From Daphnia pulex (Eukaryota > Arthropoda > Branchiopoda > Diplostraca > Daphniidae): a stretch of 64,000 bases of DNA. Location of the stretch: the NCBI RefSeq assembly GCF_021134715.1, contig NC_060025.1, forward strand, positions 496,001-560,000, given 5' to 3'. Every line of letters begins with the position of its first letter. The stretch's first letter is position 1. Of the stretch, positions 25,640 to 43,500 are shown piece by piece. A model generated the notes under the pieces. The model had not been told where the DNA came from. It did not search any database and saw only the letters and a list, made by a program, of their open reading frames with translations. Position numbers and translations under genes: made by a program.

Positions 25640-26100
25640 TTTATAAATATGTTAAGGATAATAAAGACCAAAAAGATTCTTAATTTTACGAATTTTCCCT
25701 TGTACAACACAGTACAATCTTCCAAACTTCCAAACTACAAATACACAGGGATGTTGTTAAACAGAATGTCGAACGTTCAGCGTTCGGGACGACGGACGGA
25801 CAAATTTGGAAACGGTGAAACGCAGTGAGTTTAATAAATATCAAATAATCGTGATATGAAATTAAACTAAAATAATTAATGGGTGAAAAAAAATTACCAA
25901 AGCAATTTTAATTTTCGGGAGGCTTGATAAGATAAAAATAGTTGGTACGTTAGTCACTTCGTGGTTCTCGATTTGAAATTGCTGTTTATTACTCCTGTAT
26001 CCCTTCCTCTGTCTGTGGCCAAAGTGAACGACGGTTGAACCAGCTGATCTATTCAGCTTTATTTCAAAACGGCCTTTTTGTAAAGTTGACACAGTTAGAG
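25640..26100. promoter_or_regulatory. probable shared bidirectional promoter of ZC3H11A and mini spindles
   Basis: The two genes diverge here: the ZC3H11A start codon is at 25639 (minus) and the first mini spindles UTR exon ends at 26167 (plus). About 460 nt must hold both transcription starts. No TATA box or clear initiator pair was identified, so the exact starts are unknown. Open frames within it look compositional. Confidence 0.45.
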
Positions 26101-34534
<8,434 letters not shown>

Positions 34535-34755
34535 GGAATTGAATGACTCGCTAGCAAAACTGCTTGCCCCTTTTGTTCTGAGCTATAGCAAAGCGCTCCG
34601 ATCAAACTTTTAAAAATGCACCTTACTTGATGCTTTCGATATTCTTTTTTTTTCTATCTTTTGGTTTGTTACGTCCCTTATTATCGAATCGTTTGTAGCC
34701 TTCACATTTCTCTCAAAATGTCATTTGTGCTCTAGTAAACCTAAATTTGCCTCGT

Positions 34756-34761
34756 AATAAA
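34756..34761 (+). terminator. polyadenylation signal AATAAA of mini spindles
   Basis: Canonical AATAAA 222 nt after the mini spindles stop codon, following a T-rich 3' UTR. Confidence 0.6.
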
Positions 34762-35032
34762 CCGATCACACATTTCTAAGAGTATCTCGAATTCATCTTT
34801 TGTTATTTTAAGTTTTTAACCCGAAAAATTGCTCATTTACTGAGCTTTGAAAAAGCCTAAAAAGGCAACACCGCTTACCAGTTTTCTCCGAAAGTCCGAA
34901 GTCAGTCTGCACTGTCTGCACCACAGATAAAGACCACAAAGTAGAAGGAAGTAGAGCAAACATGTCCAGTCACAGCAAAATAATTGAGTGAATTGAAGTT
35001 ATATTGAGTGAACGGAGTCTTGATTCACCTTT

Positions 35033-36194
35033 ATGCGACAATATGGAACAATATGGTGGTTTCTTGGTGATGACGAAATGATGGATCTGGCGGGGGAAAT
35101 ATTGGGTGAGTAACCCCTTTATCTGTTATTGTTATTTCAATTTGAGCTAATAAAGGAAGCTGTAGATGAACAAGAGCTGACATTTTATACTGTTACTTTT
35201 AAAAGTTTGTTCTTTCTGACACTAGTACATGGCAAAGCATTAGATAATTTCCAGCTATCAGAAGAATCAGTTACCTTTACTTTGCACATCTCTAAATAAA
35301 TTTCTCTCTGCTAATTTGAGGTAAATTTGGGTTGTAGCTAACCATTTCTTTTTTTAAAACAAAGTTCACTTGTTAGATTTTTCAAAACATTCTTTATTAC
35401 TTTTCACATCTCTTAAATAATTATCGGCAATTTCTGTTAGGCAATTTTTAGTAGAAACTGACTGAAACAGCAACAGAGCTCACTTTTTGAAAAATTGCTT
35501 TTTTTCTACTTCCGGTTTTCTCATTTCAGTCAGTAGTTAAGTAAATATTCATTCGACGCACAAAACAACCACGTATTCGTGGTCCTCGTCAAATTTTTGA
35601 TAACATGTTTTTTTTGTACGTTACGGGTACTTCTGGTTTAGAGAACTATAGTTCAGGATAATCTCCAAATTTCATGGAGATCACGAATTTTTGGTTTATT
35701 TGGTCATCAGCCTAATGGTTAAGGCGCTATCACTTACTTCCGGTCTACTTCCGGAAAATTTGGAATTGCATGATGCTTGCAAGTGAGCTTTGTTCTCTGT
35801 CCAGTTCTCAACATTGATGTCTAGGTTTTAGCAAACAAAAATGAGCTTTTCAAGTTTTGTGAGTATTTTAAGACCAGTCCTTCAAAAACTGAGTTTTGAG
35901 ACGGGTCAAACAGATGGCGTGTGTTTATTGTGTCAGTTATGGGCTTATGGCGCCTGTCAAAAAGTTAAGCTCTTCAAAAATCTTTTCTTCAAAAATTACC
36001 AATGAATTCTTAGGTAAACTCGAGTGATTTCGTCTGTAGCTTGTCGGTGATGTGTTCTATTCCATGTAAATGTTGGATAACCTTAATGTTTTTTATCAAC
36101 TTACAGGAGGAAACGTGAAAGTCGTGCAGCCTACCGTAAACAATTTTTTTCAAACTCATAATACTCTACTGAATGTGCCATCGAAATGATACAG
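35033..36194 (+). other. candidate spliced transcript with a 51-codon micro-ORF
   Basis: An ATG at 35033 opens a frame that meets a good donor (ATATTGG|GTGAGT, exon end 35105). A segment at 36107-36194 is bounded by CAACTTACAG and ATACAG|GTAAC. Joined, they read MRQYGTIWWFLGDDEMMDL through ...NTLLNVPSK and stop, 51 codons. Further splice-flanked pieces follow at about 36261-36372, 36585-36756 and from 36828, without a long frame. I recognise no protein family. It may be a non-coding RNA; the intron holds dispersed repeat copy A. Confidence 0.25.
35423..35816 (+). repeat. dispersed repeat, copy A
   Basis: This is related to 40221-40688 in the same orientation. Shared blocks include ATCGGCA, ATTTCAGTCAGTAGTT.AG, TAAATATTCATTCGAC, a CTACTTCCGGTTTT block, CCAAATTTCATGGAGATCA, CTTCCGG.nTACTTCCGG and AAGTGAGCTTTGTTCT. 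Inner inverted repeats resembling AACAAAGCTCACTTG occur at 35472 (degenerate) and 35780-35794. It looks like a degraded non-autonomous DNA element. The palindrome present in copy B has lost its left arm here. Confidence 0.8.
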
Positions 36195-37530
36195 GTAACA
36201 ACCAACACTAGCTTTATTAAAGTATTGCTGAAACCTAAATTCTTCTCTTCTTTAATTAGGAATCATCTTAAATATTGTCTGTTTCTATTGGACTTGCTAG
36301 TTCACCAACTCCAGAGACCAATCTCTCATTCCATCTTCTAGAGAACCTTGAAAAACTGATTGGTGGTTTCATGTGTAAGTTCACTTCTCATGACACTGAA
36401 CTTTCTTGGTTGCAGTCTAATATGTATTTAAAAGTATTGATCTCCACTTACGTCTACCTAATGTTTAAGAGACAATTTTGAGTGTGTACTGATAAATGTT
36501 TAATTATTCTTTTAGATCATGGACATCTCTAACATTGATGGCACAAATTATAAACAAGTTGACTTATTTTTTTGTAATTTACAGGTTCCAAATTACAGTT
36601 TTCTAAATTGAAATGACTGACTTTATGGGAACTCATATGTCATTTCAAGAAAAAGGACAGGACTATGCAGTCAACACGATTCCTTGTTTGCTAACCGTTG
36701 GCTGCCACCATTGAATCTCCCTTTTAACTTCTTTAAACGGGCCCTCTTGATTTGAGGTAATGTTTTCTGTCGCTACAATCTTATTGAAAATTTGTGTCAT
36801 CCAAATAAATTTTCGTTCTGCTTACAGGGTAATCATACGCTACTTATCGTGGACTTCAACCATTGCTGGAAACCAACCTTGAGAGCATGCTGTCATTCAA
36901 GACTGATAAATTGTGTAGTTATTTACAAGTGCATATCTGGGCTCCCTTCTTTTCTGTGGCCCCGTTTCCCTAACTAACCACTAACCAACGCCCGCCGGTG
37001 GTCACTCACCCGCTGTGAAACCAGGAGGAGGGGAGGGCTCTGGTCGAACGGGGACTTGGAAGGCGCATGATCCGATGAAAACTTTTGGAGGGTCATGAGT
37101 CTAACCCGGAAGCCTAGTATGACTACATCTCCCCGGAAAAACTTGCCTCGTACTTCTCTCTTCTTCTCGGTCCAGATACATATCTCTGGGGGCCGTAGAC
37201 ATGTCCTATAACAGCATGTGCGAGTTAAAACAATGCATCCACTACCCAATGAAACAAATAGCCATGTTTATTTATTGTGGAAATCTCCGTCAGTCAAGTT
37301 ACAAAGACGATGTAGATTTCCGCAAAACTAAACCATCGCTTTTTGTCTCATTGCCGCAGCGGTGGTGGCGGGTTGCGTTTTAAACTCGTGCAGTAGTAAA
37401 CCGTATTGAACCGGACGCTCTGTTTATTGAATTTTTTCAACATTTAAAAAAAAGTAATAAAAAACAGTTTTATGTATTAAATTTTTTATTTATTACATAC
37501 ATCACATTGTTAGGGTTTAACATTGGTTTA

Positions 37531-37660
37531 TGTGGTTTAGGGTATAAATTTGAGAGTTGGTAGGTGTATGTTTGTGGGGTATGAAGAATTGGAAGGTATA
37601 AGTTTGTGGGGTTTGGAGATTAATTGGTAGGGCTATGTTTGTAGGGTTATAGATTAACTG
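37531..37660 (+). repeat. G/T-rich degenerate tandem repeat, about four units of 30-35 bp
   Basis: Units start near 37531, 37561, 37593 and 37628. The last three share GTATGTTTGTGGGGT-like cores, and the first three end in TTGG. The plus strand is strongly G/T and almost lacks C. A minus-strand open frame across it is a by-product of this bias. Confidence 0.65.
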
Positions 37661-37869
37661 ATTTTTTATCCAAACTTGAATTGCCCCCTCCCTCCAACAT
37701 CCTCCACTTTCCTTTCCCAATCCCGAAAACATGTTTATTATTTGTTTGACATAAACATCCCATTTGTTTTTGTTCCTTCTTAACTCCTGAACGATAACTG
37801 CAGACACAATGACAATTTAACAATATGATGATTGATGATGCAATTTTGGTAACACAAAATCACCACCAA

Positions 37870-37911
37870 GGAACAACCAGTTGAACTTGATGCAGAAAGA
37901 TCTTTCACCAG
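37870..37911 (+). repeat. short dispersed repeat, copy 1
   Basis: GGAACA, GTTGAACTTGATGCA and ATCTTTCACCAG occur here and, with a few changes, at 38274-38317. The last 12 bases recur near 42095 as ATCTTTCACCAGCTGG followed by GGCTGCAACAA, as downstream of this copy. Confidence 0.6.
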
Positions 37912-38273
37912 ACACCAGCATAGGCTGCAACAACGTGCCACATCGCGCGGACAGCAACTACGCGAACATAAACGCTAAACCTATAACCAAAATTAAATGA
38001 AGTAATCTTCAGCATCAATGGAAATGCTGTCAATGAAAAGACAAATAAATGTCACTTTACGTTATTTACAAGAGTTAAGCCTTATCATAATTATACCAAT
38101 AAGAAAATTGTACACGTCAAATTCAACAGAATGGCTGAAAAAATCAATGTGTGAATTAGACTGGAACAAAGAAGAATGTGAAGCTAAGACTTAAACTAGC
38201 TGTTAATATACAGACATAATGCAAATTGAACAAAATACTGCCTGCAACTTCCGTAACAAGACACCAGCAACAA

Positions 38274-38317
38274 GGAACAGACACAGGTTAACTTGATGCA
38301 CAACAATCTTTCACCAG
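38274..38317 (+). repeat. short dispersed repeat, copy 2
   Basis: Reads GGAACAGACACAGGTTAACT, TGATGCACAACA and ATCTTTCACCAG, matching copy 1 at 37870. The neighbouring ACACCAGCA motif lies before this copy but after copy 1, so the units are rearranged. Confidence 0.6.
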
Positions 38318-38340
38318 CCAAGGGGTGAACAAACAAATTA

Positions 38341-38700
38341 CCTTGTTGACCGTGTTGGTGGTGTTGGCCTTTTCCTTATCCTTGGATGGGCAACAAAAAG
38401 GTTCTCATTCGGTCTAAATGCAAAATCTAAAGCAAAATTTAGATTAGAAATAAAAATAATTAAAACACATTGCACACAAAATGATGAATTCTCTCTCTCA
38501 TCAACAAGGAAGAATTGGATCTAGCGAAGGTATCAATATCTTAAAGATTTACAACTTGAAAGGGAAAAGTTAATGTGAACATTATTGTCTTACAGAACAC
38601 AGTAATTCCAAATATTTTTGGTAAAATAACTAACCTGCAACAGAAATGATTTTTCTTCAGAAGACATGGGTTGTGAGCTTGGATTTTTGGATTAGATCAT
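38341..38700 (-). other. splice-flanked segments of a possible minus-strand non-coding transcript
   Basis: On the minus strand a segment ending TTTCTGTTGCAG has donor GTTAGT near 38635. A 74-nt segment at about 38414-38341 is flanked by GCATTTAG and CAACAAG|GTAATT. Joining them gives an early stop, so no protein is supported. They may belong to a non-coding RNA, or be chance matches. Confidence 0.15.
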
Positions 38701-40220
38701 TTCATTTCTATTGTCACAAGGACCTAGTTGGCAAGGTACATCAAAACTTCAGCTGAAATTATCTGAAAACATTTAGTCAAGAATGCAGTAAGAATTATTA
38801 GCTAAAGATTGTTTTATCTATTACTTAAAAACAGTTAACTTGCTATCCGATCTCCGCTGTTAAACTTTTTTGACGTGTACTGTCATGTCTGTCTGTGATT
38901 GACTCTGCAACCAACTAAAGATTCAAAACTCATTACTAGATGTCGCTAGTGTCGCCGATGTTGTTCTTTCATGGTGAAACGAGGCGAAATGAGCGAAACA
39001 AATTGTTGCTAATTTATACTTATTCCTGTGATTTCAAATACCAAATTTAACTTCGTATGTAGGTTTATCTTTACTTAGTTTTCTTATTTTTATACTGTAC
39101 CAACTTATTTCTTCAAATTCTAGATGCCTACTGCTACAAGTTGACTTAGTGCTCAGTCAATTTCCATCCATTAGATCCTCATGCTGTCAAAAGCCTAAAA
39201 CTCATGTTTGAAGAGCACATATAGTGGAATATAAATGTGCCGAGATAAGGTATTTCCTCATTACTGCTACCAGACTATTACAATTCAGATTTTCATATAA
39301 CATAGGCATTCTTGCTTATATGAATCATAGGATCTTTTCTGAATCTCACAATTTTGGTGGTGTACCCTGCAACAGCATGTTTGTTGTTATGGCTGTTTTT
39401 ACTTTGGTTTAGAAGGCAACCCAGCTAAGAGATAGGTAGAGTTTTATTTCTTTTAGGTAAATTTGTGTAAATTTGTAAATAACGTAGAGAATTTCCTTGT
39501 CCCATTTCCACTTAGAGTTTCAGTGACATGAAGTGTGTGAAGTGAACCTCCTATCACAACACTACTACAATAGTTCATGACACTTTCTTTAGCATCAGGA
39601 AATTTTTCTCAACATGTGGAGTAATGCTGTTGGTTGCTGTGAATTCCATTTTCACGGTTTTGTCATCGTGAACTTTTCAGTGTGCTTCTTAGAAAAGGTA
39701 AAGATTGATATGCTTTATTCATTTTTATATTTTCATTAATCTAAAACATTTTTTTTTTTTTACAGAGCACGCAGTTTCTTTGTGGAATCGTGTGGTCCTG
39801 GGACGGAGATTCTTGAGTCAACGCTGGTGTTTGCCCATGACCAACGTTCTGCTCCATCCTTATCTTCCCGACGTAAGCTCATCCAGCTTCTGCTTCATCG
39901 CTTCGTACACAAAAATATAACTTGTCTTACTTCACTGACGAGTTGGAACACTTCAGTGGTCGCTTCCGTGCCGCTGTTACACACCTGCAGTCACTCACAA
40001 CGGGATTATGCCCAGGTACCCGACAATTAACTTATTTTCGAAGACTATCTATTCTAATAGTATACTTACTTGTGTCGGTAATAATTCCGAAATCAGGCCC
40101 TTCTTGCGCGCAAACGTAGTGTTACTTAGACGTTTTATTTCTAACGCTAGATGGCTTTTCGATAATTGTCAGCTGTTAAAACTGTCAGTTTCAGTTACTT
40201 TAAAATCTCTTTAACCATGT

Positions 40221-40688
40221 ATCGGCAGCTGTTGTGTGGAAATTTTTTAGTGAAAACTGACGATAACTATTCCCCCAACAAAGCTCACTTGTTAGATTTT
40301 TAAATACTGTGTTTTTTTTTCTACTTCCGGTTTTATCATTTCAGTCAGTAGTTCAGTAAATATTCATTCGACGAGCAAAAGAACCACAAATTCGTGATCC
40401 TCGTAAAATTTGTAGTAAAGTTCATGTTTTTTTTTGTACGTTTTCGTACTTCCGGTTTTGAGAATTTTCCTGAACTATAGTTCAGGAAAATTCTCGATTT
40501 TGGCCAAATTTTCGATTTCGTTTAAATGATACCTAATCGACCCCAAATTTCATGGAGATCACGAATATGTGGTTAAATTTGACGACAGCTCAGTGGTTGA
40601 GGCACTGTGGTTACTTCCGGTATACTTCCGGAAATTTTTTCATACAAGTAGCAAGTGAGCTTTGTTCTGTTTACAATTCTCAATATTG
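40221..40688 (+). repeat. dispersed repeat, copy B, with inner inverted repeats
   Basis: Same orientation as copy A at 35423-35816. AACAAAGCTCACTTG at 40277-40291 and CAAGTGAGCTTTGTT at 40652-40666 are exact 15-bp inverted repeats. Between them are three or more TACTTCCGG motifs and the 36-bp palindrome at 40460-40495. No transposase frame is present. The homology with copy A extends past the inverted repeats on both sides, so the true ends are uncertain. Confidence 0.8.
40460..40495. repeat. perfect 36-bp palindrome
   Basis: GAGAATTTTCCTGAACTA (40460-40477) is followed with no spacer by its exact reverse complement (40478-40495). Copy A keeps only the centre, GAACTATAGTTC, and part of the right arm. 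Confidence 0.95.
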
Positions 40689-40924
40689 CAAGCTTGATTT
40701 TAAGTTTTTAAAATTGCATCTTCAAATCTTTGAGCTAAAAAACCTGACTGTTTCTATCTGTATTATGTAACTTTTATTGGCATTTCACTTAATAACGATT
40801 GTTTTGTCTTTATTTAGGTAATGCAGAGGAGACGTCGAGAAGATGAACACTAAAACATCTCCGTTATCTCCAAAATGTCAGCGCGGATCATCATTTATTG
40901 TTGGTAATATTTGTGTTTGTGTTA

Positions 40925-41136
40925 GTTAATCCGTTGTCTGCCACGCCTTTGTTCTCCCCTACCTCCTTAGCACGGGCCTCCTAGAGGCCTCCTAAATGCG
41001 TGCATTCCATCTTCCCTGTCAGCCCGGACTTGTCAGCAATGGCAAGTCCCACCTTGGTCATGGATCCTTCAGACATGGCGCGTAGAGAGTAGAGAACAAC
41101 CTACGGGTTGTATGGCGTGGCAGCCAACGGGTTAAC
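40925..41136. mobile_element. 212-bp MITE with 23-bp terminal inverted repeats and a TTA target duplication
   Basis: 40925-40947 and the reverse complement of 41114-41136 match at 21 of 23 positions (GTTAAYCCGTTG...CTGCCACGCC). TTA occurs immediately outside both ends (40922-40924 and 41137-41139). A 3-bp TTA/TWA target duplication is the mark of PIF/Harbinger elements, which suggests a non-autonomous member. The interior is 166 bp without a frame and holds GGCCTCCTAGAGGCC, another palindrome. The superfamily call rests on the duplication only. Confidence 0.85.
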
Positions 41137-41209
41137 TTAAGTGTATGTATGTATATATGTGTGTTATTGTAAAAAGTGGTGGAATTGTGGGTGGAGGTGG
41201 GACAATAAA

Positions 41210-43500
41210 GCAATTCCTTTAACTTTTGTGTTTGCTGTGTCTCTTAACTTATAACAAAATCATATTTAGCACTTGACTTGTATATTTCTTACAACTTTGA
41301 AGTTTTACATTAGTTAAAGGCAGAAGTGGCTGATCATCTCCAGACTCTTTAAATAAACTTATATGAAGAACCAAACACTATTTGCAACTCCTGTGGCACA
41401 GCAACTTCAGGAGAACTCCAGCACAGCTACTTCAGTTCTTTTTCTTCAATCCTGTATCAGCTGCATAATGACATCTCTCAACTGGAAACAAGCTGCAAAA
41501 CCACTGCACATTGAACAGCATAGGCATAGCTTTAAGTATCACCAAGTCCTATGGGGAAAAAGGAATATTATTTTCCATGATCAAACTTAAGATGCAAAAG
41601 AAATCATGTAAAACAATTGACAGACATTTTTCCAAGATTCCATTGGCAAATGAAATTTTAAATGAAGATTAAATCTCATGAAAAGAGAATTCTGTACATC
41701 TAATTCCTAAGTGTTAGAAAAAGTGTTATATTACGTCTAAAATTTTAAAGTGAAAAATTACTGAAGTATACTTTTACCAAAAAAGTTGGTAATACAGAAT
41801 GGAAATTTTTGTTCTAGTTTGATCAGAAGAAAATTGTTAACTCAAAGGAAGCTGATCACTATCTGATATCTTTCACGGAAACTTTTTATTTGGAAGCAAG
41901 AAATAGCACCACTTATCAGTTGAATTTCTACATCAGATCAGTTGAATTTAGAAAAAAAAAGACGCAAGACTTCCCAAGTTGCAACCAAAAAATTCAATCA
42001 ACTTACCATTTCAAAAAGTCTTCCTGCAATGACACTTCAGGATATCACCAGCTCGTTAAACTGCATACAGTAGCTGCAACTCATGACTATATCACATCTT
42101 TCACCAGCTGGCAGGCTGCAACAAAACCACTGTGGCCATGATGCCAGCCATGGAGCTCAGAATTTGTCGAGTTCTCACATTCTGCAACAGTTAAGCAACG
42201 GGATCTCCAACCTGAACACCATTTAATAAAATCTATAGCATCATTGCAGAGAAATTGATCAACAAAATTACTCTAAAACCTCTGTAGTGTTTCTGCGTGA
42301 GATGAGACGTACATCCGAACAGGTACAGCAAACAACGGACGATATTTCTGCAAAATGGAAAGCAGTTGCAGTCCACGTGATCGATTATTTGGCCAAGTGG
42401 AAATTACATGCCAGATTACCTGTAAATTCACACAGCAACGTCTAAGATTAATTACATTTGAGAAATAAAAACTAGAATTTAGTCAAATTACCATTAAATT
42501 TCAATGCTGAAAATGTAGATCGACACACGCAATTCCGTAACGAATTTGGAATACCTTTTCACTTGGCGTTTCGGAACAAAATGGCGGTAATTTCGTCCTC
42601 TCTCAAAGACACTCGCGTCATCTGGCGGCTGTGGGACAACTTGATTTTAGCCACCTACTGACGGAGCCAAAAGATTCCTCCACGATTACCACGTTTGACT
42701 GTACGGAAAGGAATCAAGGACGGATGGATTGTCGGAGATTTGAGATATATAAAATTCAATGGAGTTCTACTATCAGACATGAAATTAGTTTTAAAATCGT
42801 TAGAGTTCTATTGTCGGGCATTTAAAATATTTAAAATTCAATGTAGTTCTATTGTTGATCATGAAAATAATCAAAGAATTAAGTTAAAGTTAAGTTTAAG
42901 TTAAAATTCGCATCCTTTAGCTCCTGGCCTCCTGCATTTGCTCTGTGTGTGCTTTACTGTCAACAATCGCCGCCTAACATTTTTTGTCATGTTTTTCATT
43001 GTCATGGCCACGCGGAAATGACGCAGACGACGTCTGAAAGAAAGCCTGAGCAATGCGTGACAAGCTCCAGAGATGGCGTTATGGCGGGTTACATCGGAAA
43101 TTTGAATGGGAATGACAGAAACAGTCGTTCGTCGTGTTGGATCGAATTAAATTTGATCAAATCAATTTAAAAAAAATTAACAAGGCAGTTCCACCCTTTC
43201 AGGTGGTGGGTTTTGGAGTTAAAGCGAAGTATAAAAATTTCTTTGCCCGATAAAATTTCATTCAATTTCCATGATCCGTGATGTATGTTTAAAGAAATCG
43301 TTTTGAATAAACTTTGATTTACACTACAAACTATTATCTACCCTAATGTAATTTCTATAAAAATTGTAGTGTATTACCAATGAAAAGAATGTCTTTTAGT
43401 AATAGTAGCTTTACATGCGCAGAATCGTAATTCGCTGTTGCCTGAGTGAAATTTGCGGCACGTCTAGCTCCGTCCCGATAGATTAGAAGTAGTACTCTTG
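41210..43500. other. intergenic region without supported genes
   Basis: No long or splice-joined coding frame was found. AGATGGCG-like motifs occur near 42617 (reverse) and 43075. An AATAAA at 43306-43311 follows a short segment beginning with a CCTTTCAG acceptor-like site; a small transcript may end here but cannot be shown. Confidence 0.5.

Larger units (their letters stand above)
39766..41225 (+). other. candidate non-coding spliced transcript around repeat copy B
   Basis: TTTTTTTACAG precedes AGCACGCAG (39766); donors occur at CCGAC|GTAAGC (near 39874) and CCCAG|GTACCC (near 40014). An acceptor at TTTATTTAG (40818) precedes GTAATGCAGAGGAGACG, and AATAAA lies at 41204-41209. No frame longer than about 80 codons spans it. 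The layout mirrors the candidate at 35033-36194, which also carries this repeat in its intron and a GAGGAAACGT-like start to the following exon. Confidence 0.2.

Noticed and set aside
37517..37807. 96-codon minus-strand frame
   Set aside because: Explained by the G/T-rich tandem repeat, which gives an Ile/Asn/Pro/Thr-rich low-complexity translation.
40140..43085. AGATGGCG-type motifs resembling a CTCF core
   Set aside because: Most copies miss a consensus base and the motif is short; too weak to call insulators.
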